From the NCBI GenBank assembly GCA_947373615.1, contig CANBYN010000018.1, forward strand, positions 1-14,704: 14,704 nt of DNA, given 5' to 3'. The stretch comes from Burkholderiaceae bacterium. Lineage in GTDB: Bacteria > Pseudomonadota > Gammaproteobacteria > Burkholderiales > Burkholderiaceae. The notes beneath the pieces are model-generated. The model was not told where the DNA came from. It ran no database searches and saw only the letters and a program-made list of their open reading frames with translations. Made by a program: the position numbers and the translations under genes. This document shows positions 1-7,213 of this stretch, piece after piece. The number at the start of each line of letters is the position of its first letter. Position 1 is the stretch's first letter.

Positions 1-603
1 GCGTGGGCAGATCAACTCACGCGCAACTTATTTTCGAGACTAGGTTACTTATTTAGCGACTATTATGGCGAACGCAATTATCGAGCCGCTTTGCTTTTGC
101 AAGTGAAAAATCCGAATAGTCCTTGGTGTGATGATCCTAAAACTCCACAAGTTGAAACCTGCCTAGACTCATCTAATAAGGCATTTAATAAAGCGCTTGA
201 TTACCTTAGCAAAGAATATGGAAACGACCCCAAGAAGTGGTCTTGGGGTCAGGCTCATACGGCTATTTCTGAACATCGCCCGTTAAGTAAAGTTCCCCTT
301 CTTGGTCAGTTTTTTAATATTCAGACCCCTTTTCCAGGGGATAGTTTCTCCATTAATGTAGGCAGGTTGGAATTACTTCGCTCACATAACCCGTACGAGA
401 CCTTGCAAGCCCCTAGCTTACGAATGATCTTTGATTTATCTGACCTTGAGAAATCACTCTTTATTTACCAAACGGGCCAGTCAGGCTGGGTGCAAAGCCA
501 TCTTTATCGAAACATGAGCTCTCTGTGGGCCAATAATCAGTACCTACCTCTGCAAATGAAACCAGCATTTACGAGCCGTCAACTTGAGTTGAGTAATAAA
601 TAA
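1..603 (+). CDS. Penicillin acylase family protein, C-terminal part (5' end outside window)
   Basis: The reading frame is open from the first base and ends at TAA 601-603, so only about 200 C-terminal residues are visible. The last third has the conserved ending of the penicillin/acyl-homoserine-lactone acylase family (Ntn hydrolases): a segment reading DLSD, then TGQSG, then SHLYRN, and a tryptophan followed by a Y-LPL stretch. Upstream is the family's 'W-GQAHTA' segment near a PLGxFF-like stretch. Family members hydrolyse amide bonds of penicillins, acyl-homoserine lactones or related N-acyl compounds, usually in the periplasm after self-cleavage into alpha and beta chains. The catalytic N-terminal serine of the beta chain and any signal peptide lie upstream of the window, so substrate and activity cannot be judged. 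The first in-frame start-like codon (TTG near 91) is internal, not the gene start. Confidence 0.85.
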   Translation, partial: AWADQLTRNLFSRLGYLFSDYYGERNYRAALLLQVKNPNSPWCDDPKTPQVETCLDSSNKAFNKALDYLSKEYGNDPKKWSWGQAHTAISEHRPLSKVPLLGQFFNIQTPFPGDSFSINVGRLELLRSHNPYETLQAPSLRMIFDLSDLEKSLFIYQTGQSGWVQSHLYRNMSSLWANNQYLPLQMKPAFTSRQLELSNK

Positions 604-608
604 ACCCA

Positions 609-638
609 TTGCATAAACTCAGACGTTTAAAATATCAT
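609..638 (+). promoter_or_regulatory. Possible sigma70-type promoter for the surface-adhesin-E-like gene
   Basis: TTGCAT (609-614) and TATCAT (633-638) are separated by 18 bp. The -10 box matches TATAAT at five of six positions; the -35 matches TTGACA at only three. The site lies in the 71-bp gap after the acylase stop codon and about 37 bp before the next ATG. It was found by eye only. Confidence 0.3.
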
Positions 639-674
639 CAACACCAATAGATACCTTTTAAGGACCTTATCCTC

Positions 675-1085
675 ATGAAAAAAACTGCACTCTTTCTTGC
701 CTCCTACTCTCTCTTTACTTTAGTGACAATGAATAATGCACAGGCTGAATGGAAGGAACTTGGCTCCAATGAATCCATGGTTCTTTATGCTGATGTTGAT
801 ACTATCAAGGACTTCGGCGAAAAAGCGCAAATTATGTCTATGCTAGATTTTAAAAAACCTGGCGTAAATCCAAAGAATAAAAAGAAAGTAAATTCTATTG
901 TCGGTCTCAATGAATATAACTGCCCTGGCATCAGTTATCGCCCAATAGGTTTTAAAGAATTCTCTGGTAATAAGGGTACTGGAACTGTCGTTTCAGATAA
1001 TCAGACTCCTGACAGCCAGTTTGAGCCGATCGTTAACGGGGATTGGACTGCAGGGGTCTTTAATCTTGTTTGCGTCAAAAAGTAA
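675..1085 (+). CDS. Secreted surface-adhesin-E-like small protein
   Basis: A 136-residue protein with a clear Sec signal peptide: MKK, a hydrophobic stretch to about residue 18, and a likely AQA cleavage before E25. The mature part begins W-K-E-L and continues with a 'Y-AD--TI' strand. It has two cysteines, C83 (in NEYNCPG) and C133 (in NLVCVKK), well placed to form a disulfide. This layout resembles the surface-adhesin protein E domain found in many small secreted or outer-membrane proteins of beta- and gammaproteobacteria, for which no enzyme activity is known. The start is supported by AAGGA at 660-664, ten bases before the ATG. It ends just inside the probable start of the next gene. The fold assignment comes from pattern recognition and is moderate; secretion is firmer. 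Confidence 0.6.
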   Translation: MKKTALFLASYSLFTLVTMNNAQAEWKELGSNESMVLYADVDTIKDFGEKAQIMSMLDFKKPGVNPKNKKKVNSIVGLNEYNCPGISYRPIGFKEFSGNKGTGTVVSDNQTPDSQFEPIVNGDWTAGVFNLVCVKK

Positions 1086-1449
1086 GATCCTCTTTGCAAT
1101 ACAACCAAGTTTATTGGTTTGGTTTTTGATTTCCCTTTCCTCCTCAACGCTGATGGCCTGCATGGCTCCTTTTGCAGCCCTAGGCAGTTCAGGAACTGCT
1201 GCTGCTAGCTCTGCAGGAACCACTATGGCTTCAGCAGCTATTGCAAATCCAGTGACAGCCACAAGCATTGCATCTTCTGCTGCCACTGGTAAATCGCCTT
1301 TGGAACACGCTGCATCAGCAGCCACCAAAAAAGAGTGCAGTTTTATAAATGCATTTGGATCAAAGCCAATTTGTGAAGAAATAGTGATGCCCAAGATAAC
1401 GGATAACAGCGCCCCCCTTCTGGGACCAGCAGATACTGCAAAACAATAA
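1066..1449 (+). CDS. Putative small Ala/Ser-rich lipoprotein (hypothetical)
   Basis: I do not recognise a named family. The frame is open to TAA 1447-1449. Taking TTG 1066 as start gives 127 residues: a short basic N-terminus, a hydrophobic stretch (about residues 13-28) and a lipobox-like L-M-A-C with the cysteine at residue 32, as in a lipoprotein signal peptide. The rest is rich in Ala, Ser and Thr, then has TGKSPLEHAASAAT followed by a more polar end with two further cysteines (KKECSF and KPICEE). An AGGGG at about 1052-1056 sits roughly ten bases before the TTG, which supports that start and makes the gene overlap the preceding one by 20 bp. An ATG exists only at 1153, beyond the hydrophobic stretch. 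Start and reality of the gene are uncertain; a long antisense frame also covers this region. Confidence 0.45.
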   Translation: MFASKSKILFAIQPSLLVWFLISLSSSTLMACMAPFAALGSSGTAAASSAGTTMASAAIANPVTATSIASSAATGKSPLEHAASAATKKECSFINAFGSKPICEEIVMPKITDNSAPLLGPADTAKQ

Positions 1450-1526
1450 GATCTTAAGAGTTCAGATCATTTAGTCAGATGAGTCTAAAATTGGGGTTTA
1501 CCAGCATTATCTTGAAGATTTAAGCT

Positions 1527-2381
1527 ATGACTACCGAAAACTACTATCTGACCCTTACCTGCCCCAATCAGCCTGGCATCGTTGCGGCTGTATCAACTTA
1601 TATCTTTCAGGCTGGCGGAGATATTGAAGAAGCTCAACAGTATGACGACAAAGACTCCAAGCGTTTCTTTATGCGCGTCAGTTTTAGCTGCCCAACGGAT
1701 GTAGCTACTTTAAGGTCTGGTTTTTTAGCTAACGCTAAGCGTTTTGAACTGACCTGGGAATTGCGTGCGGTCAAAGACTTCAAGCGTGTTCTCATCATGG
1801 CCTCCAAGCTGGATCACTGTCTAGTGGATTTACTCTATCGCTGGCGCATTGGCGAATTGCCGATGATTATCTGCGGTATTGTCTCTAACCATCCACGCGA
1901 GGTTTATGCCAGCATTGATTTTGCAGATATTCCTTTTTATCATTTGCCCGTAACTCCAGAAACTAAATCTGCACAAGAAGCTAAGCTTTTAAAAATTGTT
2001 GCCGACTCTAAAGTCGATATGGTGATTTTGGCTCGCTATATGCAAATTTTGTCGGATGATTTATCCACCAAACTATCTGGTCGTTGCATCAACGTACATC
2101 ACTCATTCTTGCCAAGCTTCAAAGGGGCCAAACCCTATCACCAAGCGCATGCTCGCGGCATTAAATTAATTGGGGCTACTGCCCACTTTGTGACCAGCGA
2201 TTTAGATGAAGGTCCAATCATTGAACAAGATGTGACTCGAGTAACTCATGGAGATACACCAGATGATCTAGTGCGTAAAGGCAGAGATCTAGAACGCACA
2301 GTCCTCTCGAGAGCACTTCGCTACTACTTACACGATCGAGTGTTGATCAACGGCGCTACTTCAGTCGTCTTTTCAGACTAA
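1527..2381 (+). CDS. purU: Formyltetrahydrofolate deformylase
   Basis: A 284-residue cytoplasmic enzyme that hydrolyses 10-formyltetrahydrofolate to formate and tetrahydrofolate, balancing the one-carbon pool and feeding formate to purine synthesis. Residues 5-80 form the regulatory ACT domain (starts Y-L-T-L-T-C-P-N-Q-P-G-I-V). Residues 85-280 form the formyltransferase domain. The catalytic triad expected from the PurN/PurU fold is visible as N189, H191 and D227; their spacing (2 and 36 residues) equals that of N106, H108 and D144 in E. coli PurN. H191 is followed by HSFLPSFKGAKPYHQA, typical of PurU. Length is normal for the family. The upstream 77 bp hold no strong Shine-Dalgarno (only GAAGAT). 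The gene converges on soxA with three bases between the stop codons. Confidence 0.96.
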   Translation: MTTENYYLTLTCPNQPGIVAAVSTYIFQAGGDIEEAQQYDDKDSKRFFMRVSFSCPTDVATLRSGFLANAKRFELTWELRAVKDFKRVLIMASKLDHCLVDLLYRWRIGELPMIICGIVSNHPREVYASIDFADIPFYHLPVTPETKSAQEAKLLKIVADSKVDMVILARYMQILSDDLSTKLSGRCINVHHSFLPSFKGAKPYHQAHARGIKLIGATAHFVTSDLDEGPIIEQDVTRVTHGDTPDDLVRKGRDLERTVLSRALRYYLHDRVLINGATSVVFSD

Positions 2382-2384
2382 ATT

Positions 2385-3173
2385 TTATGGTCTCACCCCT
2401 GGAGATTCTAGTGGAAGGCCTCTAGCGCGCCACATCAGAAATAGTTCCAATTGAGCCATTTCTAAAGATCCGTACTCAAATAGTTCGGCTCTCACGCCAT
2501 TCATACAATTTCGTAAGCGTCGTTGTACAGATCCCAAGGTTTGCCATTCCAAGCGATAAATCGGATAGGCATTAGGATGTCCTTGCGGAATATAACTTCC
2601 CCCAAGCTTGAGACCAGCCCTCTCCTCGTGACACTGGGCACAAGATAGATTTAATTGCCCCATTCTCTTGTAGAACCATTGGCGCCCCTGTTCAAGAGAT
2701 GCTGTATTACCCCTCGTTTTTTGCACTGCAATTGGCATCCCTTTAGATTGCGATGCGATATAAGCACTTAAAGCAAGAAGTTCTTTGCTTTCATATGCAA
2801 GCTTAGGGGCAACTTGTGCATTGACTCGACAGGCATTAATTTGCCCTTCAAGGGTTTGCAAGTTACCTTTGATCATTTTTGGAAACTGAGTGGCAACGCC
2901 ACGCATTGACTTACTAGCCTCACCATGACAAGAGGCACAACTAATATTTTTATTGCCCGCTTTTTCTTGCCATAATTTTTGGCCATCAGTTACCCAAAAC
3001 ATTGCAGGATTCAAACTGGGATCATCCTGCATGGTCTTATTTTCAGGAGTCATGAGATCGTAGCTCGATTGCCTTTGGTTTAATGACAGATCTTGAGCTG
3101 CGAATACCATTGATATTCCCAGATAAAAGAGAGTTATGAAGACTCCAAGAAAAGATAAGGAAACTTTTTTCAC
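2385..3173 (-). CDS. soxA: SoxA, diheme c-type cytochrome subunit of the SoxXA complex
   Basis: A 262-residue periplasmic cytochrome. With SoxX it forms SoxXA, which oxidatively links thiosulfate to the carrier cysteine of SoxY. The signal peptide has its hydrophobic core at about residues 5-25, with likely cleavage after VFAA (residue 26). Two heme-binding motifs are present, C79-A-S-C-H83 and C178-A-Q-C-H182, so this is the diheme form. C115 (in QINACR) fits the thiolate ligand of the first heme. C223 (in RNCMNGVRAE) fits the active-site cysteine that ligates the second heme in characterised SoxA proteins. Its ATG overlaps the soxZ stop by 4 bp, implying translational coupling. It is the last gene of the soxXYZA group. 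Ligand roles are by family analogy. Confidence 0.94.
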   Translation of the reverse strand: MKKVSLSFLGVFITLFYLGISMVFAAQDLSLNQRQSSYDLMTPENKTMQDDPSLNPAMFWVTDGQKLWQEKAGNKNISCASCHGEASKSMRGVATQFPKMIKGNLQTLEGQINACRVNAQVAPKLAYESKELLALSAYIASQSKGMPIAVQKTRGNTASLEQGRQWFYKRMGQLNLSCAQCHEERAGLKLGGSYIPQGHPNAYPIYRLEWQTLGSVQRRLRNCMNGVRAELFEYGSLEMAQLELFLMWRARGLPLESPGVRP

Positions 3174-3499
3174 AAAACGGTAATACGCGCCTGATTTATA
3201 GCCTCATATCCATCATCACCCGACCATTTGAATTCCAAGACTCCCGTTTCAATGGCCACAGTGGTGAAAATGATTAAAGGATTTGCGCCAATACCGGAAT
3301 AGAAGTCTGCCTTAAATACTTCAATATCGTTATAGGTACAGGTAAACACGCGAATAATATCCCGAGGAATTAATTTTCCCCCTTCGGTATAACGAAATCC
3401 GGACTCCATATCATGCTGAGCAATGGCACGAATCTCAATGATGGCGCCCTTCTTAGCTGTAGAGGGCATTGTGATGGAAGTGCGAGAGGTCTTGCTCAT
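3170..3499 (-). CDS. soxZ: SoxZ, partner of the SoxY sulfur carrier
   Basis: A 109-residue all-beta protein of the SoxZ family that forms a heterodimer with SoxY and helps the Sox enzymes recognise the carrier. Visible family features are K-K-G-A-I-I-E-I-R-A near residue 20, the H-x-M-E-S-G-F-R segment around residues 29-36, a D-F-Y-S-G-I-G-A-N-P stretch in the middle, and the K-W-S-G-D-D-G segment near the C-terminus. It has no signal peptide, as usual for SoxZ, which is carried out of the cell with Tat-exported SoxY. It overlaps soxY upstream and soxA downstream by 4 bp each, so the three are translated as a coupled set. Confidence 0.94.
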   Translation of the reverse strand: MSKTSRTSITMPSTAKKGAIIEIRAIAQHDMESGFRYTEGGKLIPRDIIRVFTCTYNDIEVFKADFYSGIGANPLIIFTTVAIETGVLEFKWSGDDGYEAINQARITVL

Positions 3500-3984
3500 A
3501 CCATTTCAGTGCACGCAGATAAGGTCACTAACGTTTCTGCAGAGCCCTTCCAAAAACTACCGTCACTCATTTGCGCAATCGCCCACACAGTCTGGCTATC
3601 CGCCAGTCTTACCCGAGTAGTGATGCGCGCAGCGCCCGATCGCGGAGTGAGGTAAGCGCTAAAAATATTGGGCAATGGGTTGCCTTCTGCAATCACATGA
3701 ATCACCTTGACGTAGTCATTTGCCGTCATGGGACTATCGACGCTGACTTTGAGCACAACTAAATTACCGTTTTCCACTAATGGTGGAATGACTAAATCGA
3801 CTCGCCCCTCCTGAATGCTTGCCCCCCCACTAATTTTTTGTATAGCATTTGCAGCATCCTCTTTCTTGGCAAAGGCAAACTTGGGGCTAAACCATGTACC
3901 AATTGCAAGTAAGCTTAGCTTACCTAAACCAGCAAACCAGACTCTGCGGCTTTTTAAAATGGATTGATTTTGTTTGATCTTCAT
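3496..3984 (-). CDS. soxY: SoxY, sulfur-carrier protein with atypical C-terminal arm
   Basis: A 162-residue protein of the SoxY family, which carries sulfur intermediates on a cysteine at the end of a flexible C-terminal arm. A Tat-type signal is visible: S12-R13-R14-V-W-F, then a hydrophobic stretch and likely cleavage after AFA (residue 39). The body (about residues 48-150) contains I-x-E-G-R-V-D-L-V-I-P and a D-D-G/S-F-W-like segment near the end. The oddity is the tail: characterised SoxY proteins end in a GGCGG motif, whereas this one ends V-T-L-S-A-C158-T-E-M-V. A single cysteine is kept, five residues from the end, but without the flanking glycines. The terminal TGA overlaps the soxZ ATG, so the end is read directly and does not look like a frameshift. 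Sulfur transfer should be possible but may differ in partners. Confidence 0.92.
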   Translation of the reverse strand: MKIKQNQSILKSRRVWFAGLGKLSLLAIGTWFSPKFAFAKKEDAANAIQKISGGASIQEGRVDLVIPPLVENGNLVVLKVSVDSPMTANDYVKVIHVIAEGNPLPNIFSAYLTPRSGAARITTRVRLADSQTVWAIAQMSDGSFWKGSAETLVTLSACTEMV

Positions 3985-4427
3985 TGTGAGTTTTGCTTAT
4001 TCATACCAACCAAAAAGGCCACCACATCTTCAATCTCTTGACCAGTCAAAATGGTTTGTCCTGTAAATTTAGGTGCCACACGAAATAGCTGATCGACACG
4101 ATAATATGCTGGCATGATCGTATCAGGATTGAATCGACTTGCATCAACGATTCGCGCACGCAACTCTGAGGCGCTTAGGCGTCCTGCACTACGCCCTAAT
4201 TCAGGCGCTAAATTACCCTGAAAACGCTCTTCCGGAAATGGGCCGCTATGACACAGAAGACATAAGCCTGTTTGTCGACTAGCCACAATAGCCCGACCAC
4301 GCACAGGATCACCCGGGGAGGCAGAAAGGGATTCATTAACCAAATCCCCTGAAATAGTTTGAGCTGCTACAGAGCCAAAATTGAGGAAGGCTAGCAATAA
4401 TGCCGCCAGCCCATACCTCTTTCTCAT
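3981..4427 (-). CDS. soxX: SoxX, monoheme c-type cytochrome subunit of SoxXA
   Basis: A 148-residue periplasmic cytochrome with a Sec signal peptide (M-R-K-R, a hydrophobic run, likely cleavage after SVAA at residue 22). The heme motif is C56-L-L-C-H60. A methionine in N-P-D-T-I-M105-P is well placed as the second axial ligand, and the I-M-P-A-Y context is typical of SoxX. It partners SoxA in the SoxXA complex and would pass electrons to a small cytochrome c. It follows the molybdenum hydroxylase large subunit by 27 bp on the same strand and overlaps soxY by 4 bp. No good Shine-Dalgarno precedes its ATG, so it may depend on coupling to the gene before it. Confidence 0.93.
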   Translation of the reverse strand: MRKRYGLAALLLAFLNFGSVAAQTISGDLVNESLSASPGDPVRGRAIVASRQTGLCLLCHSGPFPEERFQGNLAPELGRSAGRLSASELRARIVDASRFNPDTIMPAYYRVDQLFRVAPKFTGQTILTGQEIEDVVAFLVGMNKQNSQ

Positions 4428-4454
4428 AATGAGCAGATCAAAACACTTAGCCTA

Positions 4455-6674
4455 TTAAACCAGCTTGATGCCGCTGTTCTTTAATGGCACGGTGCGATAA
4501 CGTTTTCCAGTCGCGCGATAGATTGCATTAAGCACAGCGGGAGCTGCCACTGCAATTGTAGGTTCACCAACACCGCCCCACTCTTTACCGCCACCCTCAA
4601 TAATGATGGTTTCTACCTTAGGCATTTGAGCCAAGCGGATAGAGCCAAAAGTATCAAAGTTTTTCTGGACTACCGCACCATTTTCAATAGTGATCTCTTC
4701 TTCAAATAAAGCAGAGAGCCCATAAACAAATGAGCCAGAAACTTGACGAGCAATTTGAGCAGGGTTAACTGCATAACCAGGATCGGTAGCAGCAACAATG
4801 CGATGAATTTTCACTTCATTACCATTGGAAACTGAAAGCTCACAAGCTGCAGCAACATAACTACCAAAAGAACGCATTTGGGCCACTCCACGATAGACGC
4901 CAGGAGGTGCTGGCTTTGTCCATCCAATACCATCAGCTACGGCATTTAAAACAGCAACTGCACGGGGGAATTTCTCCATATGCTTACGACGGAATTCAAC
5001 CGCATCTACACCGGTAGCCTCCGCCAATTCATCCATGAAAGTTTCAATGAAGATGGCATTTTGGTTAACGTTTACTCCACGCCAAAATCCTGGCGGGACA
5101 TGGGTGTTACGCATCGCATGATCAATCGTGAGATTGGGAAAGCTATAGGAGATACCGTGCTCACCACTATCTTCAAGACCTTGGAAAGTCAACGGATCTT
5201 TACCTTTATTGGCCGCAACAACTGCAGGACGAACCGCCGCCAAAATAGATTGGCCTGATAAGCGCATATTGATGCCGGTAACATTCTTCTTATCATCAAT
5301 ACCTGCAGTCATCTTACACATCATCACAGGATGGTATCGGCCCTGAGTCATATCCTCTTCACGCGTCCAAATCAACTTGATTGGAGTGCCTGGCATTTGC
5401 TTGGCAATATTAACTGCTTGCGTTGTGTAGTCTTGGAATGCACCACGACGACCAAAGCCGCCGCCTAAGTTCACCTTGTAGGCATTACATTTTTCAGCAG
5501 GCAAACCTGAAGCTGCGATTACCGCCGCTAAAGATGCTTCACCATCTTGTGTTGGAACCCATGCCTCACAAGAATCGGCCGTCCATTTAGCGGTGGCAGT
5601 TTGCGGCTCTAAGGTGGCATGATTTAAGAATGGGTAGAAAAAAGTAGATACTAATGTTTTAGATGCTCCAGATATGGCGGACTTCGCATCACCGTTAGTG
5701 TTGTGTACAAATGCATCATCCGCATTTAAACCCTCTTCCAACATTTTCTTAATGGAAGCGCTCGAAACATTAGCATTGGCACCGCTATCCCAAATAACAC
5801 TCACTTGGTCTAAAGCAACTTTTGCCTGCCAGAATGTTTGAGCCACAACCGCTACAGCAGAGTCGCCCACTTGCACTACTTTCTTTACACCCTTCATGCT
5901 TAGGGCTTTAGTGGCATCGTAACTTTTTACTTTGCCACCAAATACGGGAGACTCTTTAATATTGGCAACTAGCATTCCAGGCATTTTTAAGTCAATTGCG
6001 TAAACCTGTCTTCCGGTTACCTTATCTGCAACACCGTCAATCCGGTTCACAGATTTGCCAATGAGCTTCCACTCTTTGGGATCTTTTAAAGGAACCTCTT
6101 TTGGCACCTCTAACTGAGATGCTGCAATAGAAACCTTGCCATAGGTAGTCTTACGTCCTGATGGGGTATGCGTAATAACACTATCTTGAGCGGCACACTC
6201 AGAGGCGGGTACATTCCATTGATTGGCCGCTGCCTGAATCAACATTATGCGAGCCGCTGCGCCACCCTTACGAACATATTGTTCTGAAGTGCGGATTCCG
6301 CGACTGCCACCAGTCGAATAACTACCCCATACTTTATTGCGCTTTAAATTTTCACCAGGAGACGGGTAGTCGTAAGACACCTTCTTCCAATCGCATTGCA
6401 ATTCTTCGGCAACCATTTGAGCTAAGCCAGTAATCGTGCCTTGGCCCATCTCCGAGCGCACGATGCGCACAACGACATCATCGTTTGGTTTAACTACAAC
6501 CCACACTCCAATTTCTGGGGTGGCTAATGGAGCCATTGCGGTGGTCCCAGAACCAATTGCAGCATTGGCTTCTGACATGAATGCGAAGTCAAATCCGATG
6601 GCCAATCCAGAAGCAATGGCGCTAGAGCCAACAACGAAATGACGACGGGAGGTATTAATATTATTAGTACTCAT
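4455..6674 (-). CDS. Molybdenum hydroxylase, Mo-binding large subunit (IorB/aldehyde-oxidase type, Tat-exported)
   Basis: A 739-residue xanthine-dehydrogenase-family subunit that binds the molybdopterin cofactor, of the IorB type (isoquinoline 1-oxidoreductase and related periplasmic aldehyde or N-heterocycle oxidases). A Tat signal is clear: S9-R10-R11-H-F-V, a hydrophobic stretch, and likely cleavage after ANA (residue 38). Cofactor and active-site segments are visible in order: S-E-M-G-Q-G (74-79), H-A-T-L-E-P-Q (352-358), G-G-G-F-G-R-R (404-410) and G-V-G-E704-P near the C-terminus, where E704 is the expected catalytic glutamate. Length matches IorB homologues. An AAGGAGG overlaps the stop of the small-subunit gene and precedes this ATG by 4 bp. 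The substrate cannot be told from sequence. No cytochrome subunit of the IorC kind is adjacent; soxX follows instead. Confidence 0.9.
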   Translation of the reverse strand: MSTNNINTSRRHFVVGSSAIASGLAIGFDFAFMSEANAAIGSGTTAMAPLATPEIGVWVVVKPNDDVVVRIVRSEMGQGTITGLAQMVAEELQCDWKKVSYDYPSPGENLKRNKVWGSYSTGGSRGIRTSEQYVRKGGAAARIMLIQAAANQWNVPASECAAQDSVITHTPSGRKTTYGKVSIAASQLEVPKEVPLKDPKEWKLIGKSVNRIDGVADKVTGRQVYAIDLKMPGMLVANIKESPVFGGKVKSYDATKALSMKGVKKVVQVGDSAVAVVAQTFWQAKVALDQVSVIWDSGANANVSSASIKKMLEEGLNADDAFVHNTNGDAKSAISGASKTLVSTFFYPFLNHATLEPQTATAKWTADSCEAWVPTQDGEASLAAVIAASGLPAEKCNAYKVNLGGGFGRRGAFQDYTTQAVNIAKQMPGTPIKLIWTREEDMTQGRYHPVMMCKMTAGIDDKKNVTGINMRLSGQSILAAVRPAVVAANKGKDPLTFQGLEDSGEHGISYSFPNLTIDHAMRNTHVPPGFWRGVNVNQNAIFIETFMDELAEATGVDAVEFRRKHMEKFPRAVAVLNAVADGIGWTKPAPPGVYRGVAQMRSFGSYVAAACELSVSNGNEVKIHRIVAATDPGYAVNPAQIARQVSGSFVYGLSALFEEEITIENGAVVQKNFDTFGSIRLAQMPKVETIIIEGGGKEWGGVGEPTIAVAAPAVLNAIYRATGKRYRTVPLKNSGIKLV

Positions 6675-6678
6675 ATGG

Positions 6679-6685
6679 CCTCCTT
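6679..6685 (-). promoter_or_regulatory. Strong Shine-Dalgarno of the Mo-subunit gene, overlapping the upstream stop
   Basis: Read on the minus strand the sequence is AAGGAGG, four bases before the ATG at 6674. Its first two bases are the last two of the small-subunit TAA codon. This fixes the start of the large subunit and suggests the two subunits are made in a coupled way. Confidence 0.8.
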
Positions 6686-7133
6686 ATGCTTTGCTAGCAG
6701 CATGGATCGCTGCACGCACTTGTTGGAATGTGCCGCAACGGCAAATGTTGGTAATCGATTCATCAATTTGAGCATCGGTAGGCTTTGGGTTATTGCGCAA
6801 CAAAGCAGTAGTCGCCATCACCATGCCAGACTGGCAGTAGCCGCACTGTGGCACCTGATTGTCAACCCACGCTTTTTGAACTTTAGAGAGCTGTCCACTC
6901 TTTTCTAAACTTTCAATTGTTTCGATTTTTTTACCTTCAGCAGCTGCAACAGGCAATGTGCAACTACGCATTGCTTGACCTTCAAAGAGCACTGTACAGG
7001 AACCACATTGACCTACGCCACAGCCATATTTAGTGCCAGTTAATCCGATCTGTTCACGAATAACCCACAGTAACGGGGTATCGGGATCAACATCCACCTT
7101 GTACTTCTTGCCATTGACATTCAGTTCAGCCAT
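6684..7133 (-). CDS. Molybdenum hydroxylase, [2Fe-2S] small subunit (IorA type)
   Basis: A 149-residue iron-sulfur subunit that passes electrons from the molybdenum centre of the large subunit. The N-terminal plant-ferredoxin domain holds C38, C43, C46 and C58 (in YGCGVGQCGSC and RSCTL). The C-terminal four-helix domain holds C97, C100, C131 and C133 (in QCGYC and ICRCG). All eight ligands of the two clusters are present, and length is normal. It has no signal peptide; in this family the small subunit is exported together with the Tat-bearing large subunit. AGGAG at 7141-7145 lies seven bases before the ATG. It is the first gene of the probable hydroxylase-sox operon and is separated from argE by a 136-bp gap that probably holds the promoter. 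Confidence 0.93.
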   Translation of the reverse strand: MAELNVNGKKYKVDVDPDTPLLWVIREQIGLTGTKYGCGVGQCGSCTVLFEGQAMRSCTLPVAAAEGKKIETIESLEKSGQLSKVQKAWVDNQVPQCGYCQSGMVMATTALLRNNPKPTDAQIDESITNICRCGTFQQVRAAIHAASKA

Positions 7134-7140
7134 GAGTGTT

Positions 7141-7145
7141 CTCCT
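7141..7145 (-). promoter_or_regulatory. Shine-Dalgarno of the iron-sulfur subunit gene
   Basis: AGGAG on the minus strand, seven bases before the ATG at 7133. It confirms the start of the first gene of the hydroxylase-sox block. Confidence 0.7.
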
Positions 7146-7213
7146 GTAAATTTTTTCTTTGAATAGGGGTGCTTTTAATACCCTTTTTTTATTGTGCTTA
7201 TCTTAACCAAGAA

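Noticed and set aside
993..1394. A 133-residue minus-strand open frame opposite the putative lipoprotein
   Set aside because: It overlaps the end of a better supported gene, has no signal or family feature, and its Ala-rich middle is what the complement of the low-complexity plus-strand region would give. The plus frame has a lipobox and a plausible ribosome binding site.
1450..1468. Inverted repeat GATCT-N9-AGATC after the lipoprotein candidate as a terminator
   Set aside because: A five-pair stem with no T-run after it is too weak to call.
2382..2384. A shared bidirectional terminator between purU and soxA
   Set aside because: Only three bases separate the stop codons and no stem-loop with a T-run was seen across the junction, so nothing can be annotated.
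4980..5258. A 92-residue plus-strand open frame inside the Mo-binding subunit gene
   Set aside because: It lies wholly within a well-supported conserved gene on the other strand and has no recognisable feature; it is a shadow frame.
7165..7190. A hairpin GGGT-N9-ACCC followed by seven T residues, like an intrinsic terminator on the plus strand
   Set aside because: The stem is only four G-C rich pairs (plus weak extensions), and no plus-strand gene lies upstream within several kilobases. On the minus strand the T-run is on the wrong side.
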